64,000 bases of DNA from Xylaria sp. FL1777 (lineage: Eukaryota; Ascomycota; Sordariomycetes; Xylariales; Xylariaceae). The translations under genes and the position numbers were made by a program. Shown here piece by piece: positions 1 through 11,024 of the stretch. The DNA lies in contig MU400646.1 of the NCBI GenBank assembly GCA_022578965.1, positions 44,359-108,358 of the forward strand, in the 5' to 3' direction. The notes under the pieces are model-generated. The model was not told the origin of the DNA. It ran no database searches and saw nothing but the letters and a program-made list of their open reading frames with translations. Positions within the stretch are counted from its first letter, which is position 1; each line of letters begins with the position of its first letter.

Positions 1-321
1 AGCGGCGCATATTCGACAAAGGGGGGGCAGCAGACAGGCTCACCCCCTATTCTCATGGAGAATTTGAAAGCGGCCGAGGCTCGGGTACATGAGCTTACGT
101 CGAATTTATCTCTCGAAAAGTCTAAACTAGAAGAGGAGGATCAGAAGTTAGCTGAGCGATCGAAAGCTCTCGACGCATGCGTTCAACTTCTCAACGCAAA
201 TCCACGCTGCACTAATTGCGGCATTCATTTTGCCTGCACAATTGAGCGGACGGCGTGGCATCACCCAAAACATATTCTCCGGTGCTCTCGATGTTCCAAC
301 CGCCATGAAGAGTCAATCTGA
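1..321 (+). CDS. C-terminal part of a BTB-type coiled-coil/CxxC protein (5' end outside window)
   Basis: The frame is open from base 1 to the TGA at 319-321, so the start lies upstream of the window; the ATG at 55 is probably internal. About 45 residues of charged heptad-like sequence rich in Glu, Lys and Leu predict a coiled coil. They are followed by two CxxC pairs, CTNC and CSRC, about 24 residues apart, and a short tail ending HEESI. The gene at 1488-2439 has the same order (coiled coil, CxxC, spacer, CxxC followed by a Cys/His-containing tail), so the two look like tandem paralogues. The four cysteines suggest a small zinc-ribbon-like module, which is inference. If the paralogy holds, the missing N-terminus would carry a BTB/POZ domain. 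Confidence 0.7.
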   Translation, partial: SGAYSTKGGQQTGSPPILMENLKAAEARVHELTSNLSLEKSKLEEEDQKLAERSKALDACVQLLNANPRCTNCGIHFACTIERTAWHHPKHILRCSRCSNRHEESI

Positions 322-1487
322 GGGAAGATTGTATCCTATTATCTTGGAAAAGTGGCGCTATTCTATCATTTGTCGTGGATACGTACGTTGCAAGGTGTAA
401 GTCTTATTTATTTTATATAGTTGGTAAGGAATATCTTTATATATGAATGTTAGGGGTCGATATGGAAGCCTCTAAGACTGAAGATTCACGATTTAAACGT
501 TTTAACGGTCACAATAATGCGCAGTGCTATTGAGAAATCCTCGAAGGTTATGCTCCCAGGCCATTCTCTCGATGCCGGTATTTTGTAGTTAAGTAGCAGC
601 CCAGCTAGTTTTACCATTGATGTTCTCCTTTTTCTGTCACTGTTGATGGTTATATATCCTACATGATTATAATACTACGGCAATTAATATTCTTAGCTTG
701 AAAAAGGCGTAGTATTCAAAATAATCGAGCTTGTTTAGGTACCTCACAAGGTGTGAGAGTTAATCTACTTAGCTGAAGTTAACGACGTACTTATGCATCT
801 GTATAAATCTGTTTATAGAGTGAAATGGGCTAAGACATGTAGCTATGTACAGTTATTTGCTCTCTTCTTTGCCTAGATACTTACCTAGAAATATAAACGT
901 GTATAGGTGTAGATATATATTAATGGTAACAATGGTAACAATGGTGCCAATGGTGCCAATAGTGCCGTTGAATAACACACAGAAACAATGCCGTGCCATA
1001 TATACCCCGGCCATTGATATACTCAAGGCACCTTGATATTTCAAATATGGTACCTGCTTGGGTTAAGCTTGGGTTAAGCTTGGGTTAAATCTACATACCT
1101 TAGTCCATCTATCCCTAGGTACCACCTAAGTGATTGATCCGTGTTTTCCATCTATTTATTTTTTCTCGTTGCCAAGTGCACTGATCTTCCTAGGTACCTA
1201 GGTACCTATGTAGATGGTTTCCCAGCAACCATCTCCTCTCCTACTTTCTGCTTTCTGCTTTCTACCTCTCGTCTCTGGAACCTGGCATGTTTTCTCTACA
1301 TTTCCCACATCCCAGACTTGAAAAGTGGCTAGTCTTCTACCCTGTTGTGCGCTACATCACCCCATAGCTCCCTCATTCAACCTGAATTTCAGCCCAGTTC
1401 CTGTCTTCGTACATCCCAACATATTCACTCGAAGTTTACAGAAAAATATAACAGGAATCCTGGACCAACTTCCTCCATTCTGTCAAG
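322..1487. other. intergenic spacer with short tandem repeats
   Basis: No convincing gene. It holds five 9-bp copies of AATGGTAAC/AATGGTGCC-type units at 922-966 and three perfect 11-bp units GCTTGGGTTAA at 1056-1088. Copies of the palindrome CTAGGTACCTAG occur near 1188-1206. The last 150 bases are pyrimidine-rich and are probably the promoter and leader of the BTB gene. Confidence 0.7.
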
Positions 1488-2439
1488 ATGGCTAACCTGA
1501 AGACAACCCTCGCACGGCTCTTGGACTCTGGAGAGTTCAGCGACCTCACGCTTGTCTGTGAAGGCCAAGAGTTTCTTGTTCATAAGAGCATCGTCTGCTC
1601 CCAGTCTCCTGTTATCAATACCGCTCTGAAGAGCGAGTTCACGGTATTTATGAATATTTCCGCTTTATCTATTAGTAAATAGGTAGATGCTCACAACTTC
1701 GCAGGAAGCCAAAACCAATACAATGGAAGTTGATTTCGATATCGAGACACTGAAGTGCATGCTTGACTACATGTACAAGGCGGATTACAAAGAGCAACCT
1801 GCCAAACTCACCCAACCCTCTCAAGGAGTTAATCAAGCTTCGCCCGCTTCACCGACCATTACTGAGATCTTGCTTTACCATGCACGCGTGAATGGTATTG
1901 CCGATTACTATGGTGTCGCGGGCCTCACGACACTCTCAGCTGATAGAATTTACAAGGTGCTTAAGAAAGACTGGTCAGCGGACGCATTTTGCTATCTTGT
2001 GCGGGATGTTGAGGGCTTGACGGGAGACAAGGACCTTCGACAACGTCTTACTCAATTCGCTGCTTCACACGTTTTTGAACTTATTGGCAAGGAAGTCTTT
2101 TCCGAAGGAAAGGTTGCAAACAATATGGCCGCCGAAGTCCTGAAGGCTGCTAATCAAATGTACGCAAATTCTTTCAGTCAACAGAAGAAACTTGAAGCCG
2201 AAACTCGAGCCAAGCAGGAGACTATCAACCGCCTACAGGAGAACCTCAAAGAAATCACTGACGTCTTGTCTAAAAAATCCTGTTGTAACTGCAAAAAAAC
2301 CTTCGGAGGCGAAATCGAACCACCTTCCCAGAACCTCGAGAAACGTTGGCTCGTTCGCTGCGCTTCCTGCGGTTGTCGGCATGCGTACGACCGTACTAAA
2401 GACCGTGTTATCGTTGCACCTTGCCCACCTCGAAAGTAA
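1488..2439 (+). CDS. BTB/POZ domain protein with C-terminal coiled coil and CxxC pairs
   Basis: Two exons, 1488-1643 and 1705-2439, joined across a 61-bp intron (GTATTT...CGCAG, phase 0), give 296 residues. Residues about 10-90 form a fungal-type BTB/POZ domain: the FSDLTLVCEGQEFLVHKSI segment, then a later LKCMLDYMYKADY segment, the standard fold of dimerising adaptors. An alpha-helical BACK-like stretch follows (about 120-225), then a coiled coil (about 225-260). Last come CNC and CASC cysteine pairs around residues 262-290, probably binding zinc. Fungal BTB proteins of this size often serve as Cullin-3 adaptors or are of unknown role; substrate and function cannot be read here. The intron splits the BTB domain. 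It lies about 1.2 kb downstream of a related gene tail and is probably its tandem duplicate. Confidence 0.85.
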
Positions 2440-5044
2440 TGGGCACGTCGTCAAGAAAGTTGAAAGACATACAGTACGCAGTGAAAATGTATCACGCAAA
2501 ACGACGCCGTTGTTGCGTTTGGTGCAACAACGGTATATATCCATTTGCAGATGCATGACAAAATGCGTTAGGATGGAATGGTCATGGTAATAAACGGCAA
2601 CGACATTGGGTTGCTGAGATCGGCGGGACACAGCAAGATGGGCAACAATGAAACGGTCAGGACATGTGGATATCCACCTAGATAGTCTAAACTCGGAACC
2701 GGCAGCTTGCCTTACATTTAATCCCTAAAATTGTGAAGCCGTCATCTACCACAACCTAGCATAGTAGTACGGTCGTGATTATATGCTGCTTGAATGATCC
2801 CCTAATAACAGGTTCACAAGTTTGTGACAATTGGCCCAATCATGCTGAAAGATATCGTCTGAACACGCACTAAATTATGCTTGTCCGGTCACAACATATA
2901 TATGCCGTAGACTCCATTCCGTGTTGATACAGTTTAGATGAGCCGTTACTACCAGAGCACACACATGCGATGCTAGGCCCCATACGATGAGCCGTATCTT
3001 CTCCTTCTTAATACTAGATAGCACTTCCCACGAGCTAATGCTCTACGTATAAATCTAGTCGCAACATCGAGAAGATCCTCGAAGAGGTCGCAAGCACACC
3101 TTCGCCTCGGGATACACATACAATCGGATTATCCGTCCACCCGAAGAACAAGCTAGGTTACTGAAGTCGGATGTCGAGACGTCGTCTTAACTGTTACCAC
3201 GGAGGTCCACCACGTTGTTCAGAGCCGGTACCCAATCCGCACGGGCGGCGAACATGACGTAGTCACCCAGTTTGCGACCCGAGGACCCAACTTACAAGTT
3301 TCGCCGGGGGGGTTCTCGTTCCGTTGAACCACTGCAGTGGGTCGAAGACAGCTAGACATACATAGCCGAGGACGAAAATAGACTTGTCAGAGCGTCGTTG
3401 GCGTAACATCCACAATGACATAACCTTCAAAACACCGCAAACGGACTCGGTACAAGAGCAGGATGCCGGCATACAAATTATCTCCAGCGAGCCTAGCCGA
3501 AAGGAACACATCTCTCACTCCCGGGAGGAGCGAGTAGACGGATGCGAGCCGTCGTCGGACAAGCGAGGTCGAATGTAGTGGGCCAAGACCCGGGTACTCC
3601 CGGATCGACATCTTGACATAATGTCGGCCCTGAGCAGTCCTCACCTAAGTAGAGACCTGGCATTGAACAAGCCCGCGGTACCGCGACTCTGGCGATGACT
3701 CCTTCAAGTCCGGGCTGAATTCACTCGAGTCTCGTCTCCAGCCATATCCGGCCTGAACCCACCCTACCCTACCCTTCCCTTCCCATCCCTTCCTTTCGCC
3801 CGACGCCCCGCTCCGCCCTAGAAACCGCTCAGCCCTGTGCCGGGCGACGGCCCTGCCACGACGAAAAACCACACTACCCTAGACGGCGGGACTCCATAGT
3901 ACAGTACATAGCGGGTCGGTCGTTCCATCCAGGTCGCGTGAGCCCGTAGGTGCGGCTAGCTCATAAAGCCATGAGGACGGAGAGCGAAGGGCACAGGAAA
4001 TATAGAGGGAGGGGTGTAGCCCGTCGATACACCCCTTACGTACTTTCGGTAGCTTGAATGGAAAGACTCTCTAGAGAAGAAAAAGAAATTCGAGAGATTC
4101 TTATCGCCGACATAGGTAGGTATTCGACCTACAACTGAAGTTGAGAGAGCACTCGTACTGCACTGTGCACAGCTTTTAAGGGTTTTTCCCACGTGGAGGC
4201 AGAAGTATAAGGTGGGCCGCAGAGTTCAATCAGGGTCGGACGATCGTGGGGTACGTCAAAATAAAAGTGCGGGGGACAGTAGTAGTATTAGGCCAGCTTA
4301 AAAAGAGAATACTACCTAGTAGGTAGGTACCTAGGCATAACCTATGCTCTGCTGGGACCTGCCCTACAGTATGAAACTATATTGTGAACTTCGGTCATAT
4401 TATGGAATGCTTTTCTCCGTGGCCACATAGCTCTAGATAGGCAATAATAGTTGTGAACTCTTTAGCCATTCCCTCGGTTGGGTTTATATTATTATGTATT
4501 TACTAGTATTTACTAGGTGCCACTGTGTCGGATCAAATACCTGCGTAATCGAGACTAGCCACATGTTGAGCTCTACAGTACTAGCAAAGAGCTTGTGTTA
4601 CAGAGCTAACAAACAGCAAGCAACATGGGCGAACAGAATTGTCGGTAGACAAAGCGCGTCATCAGCATTGTGGAAAGCTACCAGAGTTAATGATGCGTCA
4701 ATTGCATTGGCAAATTGAGTTAATTAATCACAAGTCAAAGCGGTCTTTAAACGAGTTGTGTTGGACATCGCGCAACGCGCGACGTCTTATTCAATTGAAT
4801 CCAAGGATTCTTAGTGGGCTCGTCAAGGACCTATAATCCGGGAGGGACAGTTATTGCGACTCATCTTCCCAATAAACCAACGCCGAAATTAAAATGATAG
4901 TAAAAAAAGGCCGGTTCGACACACCGCCTATGGAATGCCGTCCATAGGAGAGCTTGATAACTCCCACTAGAAAATCAAATTCGCTCTCCTAACTCATATG
5001 CAAAGTGCGTTTAATGTGGTCGTGACAGTGATGGCAGTTTCTTG
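2440..5044. other. gene-free region with 3' hairpin and low-complexity tracts
   Basis: No supported coding region; open frames here are short, overlap on both strands and show no family resemblance. A perfect 10-bp stem (2507-2516 with 2524-2533, 7-base loop) sits about 70 bases after the BTB stop and may lie in its 3' UTR. A purine/pyrimidine-skewed tract occupies 3755-3800. A TAGGTAGGTACCTAGG palindromic cluster lies at about 4318-4335. The frames at 4494-4836 resemble nothing I know. Confidence 0.6.
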
Positions 5045-5761
5045 TTAAAGAGCAAGTTTGGTTTTACTACTCTGCTGACTTAAAACGTCATCGACGAGAC
5101 CTCTCCAGAGATCTGTCAACACCCCGGGCGTTTGCTCAGCAGGCTCGGCATCGTGGATGAATTTCAATTCGACGCCGTCCATCCCCATTCCCTCAATTTC
5201 TGTGAGCGCGGATGGCGAGACAACGTCCGGCTTCGCAGCGATGATGCTGATGTCATGAACAGTGGCAGGGCCGTCGGTGGACTCGGGTGCATGTTGAAAC
5301 GCAACATTGTCGGGGAGTAGGGGGACACGAAGGCTGTTGAATGGGTCTTGGTTTGCGCCCTCGAAAATAGCTGAGCCGGGGAAGACGATGTTGTCGACGC
5401 TTTTGGCGGTTGCATTCGAAGCGGCAGTACTCGAGAAGGTCTGCATCAGACGCATCTTACGAGGCGGGGGATGAGGTAGATTGGATGATCTGGTATATAG
5501 ATGGCGAGAACGCTATCCATCACAAGGTTTTGTTAGTCCCGGGGTATACCCAGTTCATTTCATTGGCCCTCGGACGCGAGGCCGTCGTGCGTGGGATAGT
5601 CTTACATCAGGATCTATGTTCCTCTCCTTGAGGAGATCTGCATATTTCCTCGACAGAGGCGCACCGGCCTTGGAGCTTGTGAGGAGGGTCGAGGATTGCG
5701 TGGTTGTGGTGATGGAGCGAGCAAGCTTGGCGACAGGACCAGTAACACGGGGACCAACCAT
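5045..5761 (-). CDS. small conserved-looking protein with mitochondrial-type N-terminus
   Basis: Two exons on the minus strand, 5761-5606 and 5455-5045, around a 150-bp intron (GTAAGA...CGTAAG, phase 0), give 188 residues. I chose the ATG at 5761 because the frame upstream of it is A+T-rich and low in coding character. Residues 1-35 (MVGPRVTGPVAKLARSITTT...) are basic and Ser/Thr-rich with no acidic residues, as in a mitochondrial presequence. The rest is acidic and mostly soluble, with the segment DNIVFPGSAIFEG and a C-terminal TDLWRGLVDDVL. I do not recognise the family. Matrix location is inference from the N-terminus alone. Confidence 0.65.
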
Positions 5762-8700
5762 TCTGAGGATATAGCTACAGCTTTTTAAAGGTAGGAGTAG
5801 ATTTTTTATTAGGTGATATTGATAGGACAAGACAAGACGAAGGAGCTATGATAGATGGAAAGTCGATTAGCTACGGAGGCCTGAAGCGTTCGTTATAGAT
5901 ATGAAGGATAGGACCGGAGATTTCGAGGGCGCAGACGTATATAGTATAGTATGTATTGGGGGGGATGCAATTGGATTGGATGGATGATATGCGGTTGTGT
6001 TATACAAGATGTCGGAGTTCCGGGAGCTGAAGAGACCCTGAAGGAGAGAAGACGAGACAGACAAGACAAGACACGACAGCGGGACAATGCAGACGCAGGT
6101 CTGAGGGGTAATAGTGAGACACTCACCTGATGGTGGTTGGTGGTTGGACTATCCAAGACTTGGGGTAAAGGAGCAACACTCAGGACGACGCACCACATGA
6201 GATGACCGGTCTGTCTTAATATACTTTCTACATAGTAGGTATGTCGTTGCAGTATACAGTAGGTACCTACATATCTACTACAAGGTAGGTATACTACCTA
6301 TGTACGAGAGACAGGTTAGGGGCAGGTCAGGTACCTGTGTGGTCGGCCAAAGTAGGTGCAGATGTACGTGTGTAATCTGCCTACAGTAAGTACCTGCATC
6401 CGTGCATCTGTGCCAGTATTACAGTACATTGACTAGCTACATAACTACCTATGTAGTAGTAGTAAGACACTTAGGTATGTACTTGGTTCCCTACCTTGGT
6501 CTTCTGGTCTAGAGGATATATAGTGTCTAGTCTATGACTTACTAGATAGCACGTTAGGTACAGCTAATCGCGGGGCGGTGTATTTGTGCATTTATGTAGA
6601 ACTGGAACTAGTATACCTACCTATTTGTTTCGGCGATCTATTTTCTCTTTAACTAGCAGGGGAGACACAGTGCGTAGTAAGCTGCTCCAACGAGCTTATA
6701 CATACGAGAACTTGTAGATATGAGAGGTCTACTCTGTTATCTGGCTGGAATTTATTATTATTATTTTTTTAACTATGGGATGCTTCGAATATACTAAAAC
6801 AATCTATTCCTCGTGCTACCGGCATGATTTGGCCGATAGATTGAACGACAATAATGCAGTATTACTGCAGTATAGGTTGTGCAGCGAAAACAGTCTCGGA
6901 GCCCGCTGGTCGAGAACTCGGAGTTATCGAATAGGAAAGCTCCCGGTGGAGAGCTGTCACCGCTACCAGAACCGCTGCCACGGCACTTCCACCCTACCCA
7001 CTTTGCTCATCTGTTGAGACGCGAGCTCTGACCATCCTCTGACCACCTCCCCCGGCAGGCCCCGGGAAACCCGTGATTTGGAGTCAGGCCAGAGTCACGC
7101 TAACCATCTACGGCCTAGCGGAATTCTCAACAGAGTGAAGGACCAATCATATCTAGTCCAATTAAAACTAAGCTCGATTAGTGCTGCCTGGTGCTCACGT
7201 TTCGTGTTCCTGTTCCTGACTTACTGCGTACTCGTTAGGTATTGCGGTTGGTAAAGAAGAACAGCGCATCTTTACTAATCTAGTGTATCTATTCACTACC
7301 TCCGGTATCTACTGTAAATACCTACAGCATGATAGAAAGCATACCTATGCTACCTATCTTCTTTACAGTAAATATTTGTATAGATCAGTGTGTCAAAGCC
7401 AACCCATTTTGGTAGAAGAAACATCTGTTTCTTAAGTTGATTTACATTAGTCTAAGTATAGACAGCTAACTCCGATACCTACACTGTGTATACGCAAGCG
7501 CATGCACAAATTGCTTACCCACGCTGTCAAAAGCGATCCGTCATGAACTTGCATGATCCTCCCGTTCTTTTCGTGGTCGAATCTCAAATCGATCTTTTTC
7601 TATAAAGGGTAGTTACCGGCAACAACCGATATCGGATACCTTGTGTGCTTACACGTGTACGCTGCATTGATATCCGAAGCCCTCCAGTATTATATTGGGT
7701 TGGTTAGCCTCAAAATTGAGAACTCTTCTTGATAATAAGCCATCCTTGGCAACTTAGGATTCCGGTTCACGGAGAACCTACCTGTCTACCTACCTATACT
7801 ATAAGTACTAGATAGAAGTACCTAGATATCGAATTTGAATTCAATGTCAGTGTAATCTCACTTCTAGTTGGTATCATTTGTCTGACAAAGCTCGTAAGCA
7901 ATAAGACACGGTGTTAATGGACTGCTATAGACCATTACTGCAAGAGGTTTTATCAGCGTCGTCAGTCGCATACTACTTCCAAGCAACTCTATAGACCAGC
8001 GGCCGAAGTACTCTATAATAACTACATCATGTCTTTCATTCACTAGTCGTCTTAAGGAGCTGTGTCCCTCTCCTATTTGATAGGAAGCAGCGGAATTCAC
8101 CGTCGGTATGGCGTCACTGTCCAATTAGCACGAACCCATCAAACCCGGGCAACAATCAACGAGACGCGGCTCACTTCATCATACTAAACCAACGAGGCTC
8201 ACGCTACCAGGTGCTCAGTCAAGACCCGCTTCAGAGGGATATTGGCCTATCGAGGGGGTTGTCGTATTCGTTTTTTTCTGTTTTTGCAACACCAACGGCT
8301 CTTCTTTGAAAGGGTAAGCGGCCATTTCGAGCTAACCAAAACCGACATTACCTCTTGGGGAAGGTGGAGATCTCCGTGATCCCCAAGGTATGCGTATTTG
8401 CGAGATCTCAACGTCTCAACTTGTATACTAACATGTGTCTAGCCTCACTACGCAGTAAACTACACTCCCAAATTAGGGGATAAACAGGGGGTCGGCTTGA
8501 TTACCGAGTTCGAAGATGCCTCTGACATATATTTTATAATTAGAAAAACCAGTTGCGCACTTAGTATACTTTTCCGTAAATTCCCACGCCCCCTGTCTAA
8601 TGGATTGGACAATCCAAGGCATTGACAGTTGAAAATGTGATGTCTATCATATCGACGAATAATCACATAATGTCTACCTCCACTCCCAGGAAAGTGTATT

Positions 8701-11024
8701 TTCCCCCTTTGAGAAGAGCATATTTAAATCATATTCATTGCTCGTAAGCTCTTATTCAACGTCGCTATGTGTTCATAACCGCACTTCTGTAAGCAAGACA
8801 AGCACATACGAAGGGATTCTTAGTCGCTGATGCAGCTTGGCACTTACAGCACTTCTTACAACGTGTATTCCCATGAGGATTCAAGGCTCTTTCGGCCGGT
8901 TTTCGGTCCGAATTGCGACAGCCCCAATTTTTGAGGGCGAATCCTAATGACAGCTAGGGGCTATGCCACCAGTTGATGTCACGAATAATGAAGCAACGCA
9001 TATATAGCTTGGTAATAGTCACCAAGCGAGTTACAATACTTAGCCAACAACGAGATTCATAACCTATACATATTACTGACCGTTCCCTTACACACAAGTC
9101 ATTCCTTTAAAGATACCTTTTTCCTCAAGCTCGATTATACTATGCATGTATAACTAGCAGTACAACGAAGATAGTTCGTATATTATAGTAGGGGTCACCA
9201 TTGTCTAATTCTGCGCTCTTTACGCAGTAAGACTTACAACTCTCGCGAGGGTGTAAATTGCTGATAATCATAGATGAACTGGTGCACTCTCCAGTAGTGT
9301 TCTCCTAGTAGTGTTTTCAGAGGAGCTCTTGTGTAAGTTCTAGTTACAACATAAGAGATAGACTCAGTTTATTTACATAAGAGATCAATCGGGCCATCGT
9401 TTAGCAAATGTCCCAACTAAAGGGATCGCCGCAGATCCACTTCTCCGCAACAGCAGCATACCTATCCTGACAACTGAAAGAATATCAGTGTGAGTGATTC
9501 ACACGATAGGTAAGAACATGGCTTATTTTTAGGGGGTTCAGAAGAAAATGGAGCGGAATAGGTGTCGGGACGAGGGATATGAACATTATACAGCCACTGG
9601 CAGAATGTCCTTTAATTGTCCGCCCTCGTACGCTCATCTCTCATGAGTGTGGGTTTTTCCTATGGCTTAGGCAGGCATCAAATTGAAAGTAACACCCATC
9701 ATGGCCTCTTCAAAACTATGAAATACACTATTATCGCTCCTGGGATTTCTCTCATCTCGTTAGCTAATAACAAGGTATAAATTCTGATGTTCCTCGTTCG
9801 GGTAGTGAGAGTAGCAGCGACGAGTTGCATACTTTTTCCTTTAGGGACACTCTATACCTATCAAGTAAGAGCACACCATGTGTATGGGGCTTCATCTAGT
9901 CGGAATTATTCCCAGCTGTATCTGTCACGAAACTCAGTTACTCGCAGAACGAAGCTTGGGCTTTTTGCTCTAGATGGAAAAAGCATCTTGTAGGTTGCGG
10001 CGGAATTGTATCTCCAAATTTAGTATCTTACTTAGTTCAGCCTCCGTACTCACCCATAATAGCATACCGTGTGTCTAAGGGATGGGAGGTTAACAACTAA
10101 TGGAAAATGTCCTTACTTTAGGGAGATATCATTCCGGTTGAACTTGACCCCCCGGTCATTATCAGTGCTTGTAACGAGGAGTACTCCTAAAGCACCTTCT
10201 ATTGTCCTAGATGATAGGAGGTAAGCTCCTCTCATGGTAGCGTTTGATCAAAGACCAGAGTCCAGTAAATTTGATAAATTTAACACTTGCTTCGGTTTAT
10301 CTAAAGAGGATAGACAAAAGACCAAGCCAGAGTGGCTAACGGTCTCAGATCCGAGTATTTTCTACAGAATATCTAGCATATTGAGTTACTTCTTAACATT
10401 ATTAACCAAAAATGGCTTTAGACTCAAGTGTCAGTACGAACTCTACACTCTTCCCTATGATTGGCTGTAGGCTGGCGATAGACGTCGCAGAGCGTATTCG
10501 TTAATTTAATGAACAGGCTGGCTACTGGTGAGTTCGATAAATAGCTTTGACCTAGTTAGCCTTACAAAGTCGTCCCCGAAGTTATCTCTCGTAGCACAAC
10601 TTAGATAAAAGACTCGACTCCGCCGAGCTTACAGTTTAAGGCTTAAGTCCTCTACTTCCTACCGAAAGCTTCAGTCTTAGCAAATCAAGTACTCTTCTAG
10701 ATTTCTTATGCCACAGCCCTACACCTCATTGCCATGTTGGGGGCGGGCTTAGAACTGTATATCCAATCAGGTCGCAGAATGATGGTTTAGGCACTTTATC
10801 TGGCTCCAAGCACAGCCTCTATCGGGCGCATTGCCTACCTGGCATTCTTTCTAATTTCCTCACGTCCTCAGCCTGCGCCTGTTTACCTCGTCTTTCTCTA
10901 CTTCGACAACTTTTCATCTCAGTCGTCATGATACTAATCACCCTCCTACTCTAGGCCCCGAAACGTATTTCCCCTGCGAGTATCCGAACTACGACGTCAC
11001 ATGAAGCGCATCTTATCCTAGACG
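5762..11024. other. long gene-free region (5.3 kb)
   Basis: I find no gene I can support on either strand. 5820-6120 holds GACAAGACAAGACGA-like purine repeats, probably the leader of the minus-strand gene. 6236-6310 is crowded with TAGGTACCTAC palindromes, which recur at 6420-6490 and 7780-7830. A hairpin with stem CTTGGGGA/TCCCCAAG lies at 8354-8387. The sequence is of intermediate A+T content and looks like old degenerate spacer, possibly with decayed repeats I cannot name. Confidence 0.55.

Noticed and set aside
4494..4836. Two overlapping short frames as a gene
   Set aside because: Different frames overlap, no recognised domain, no good splice model to join them.
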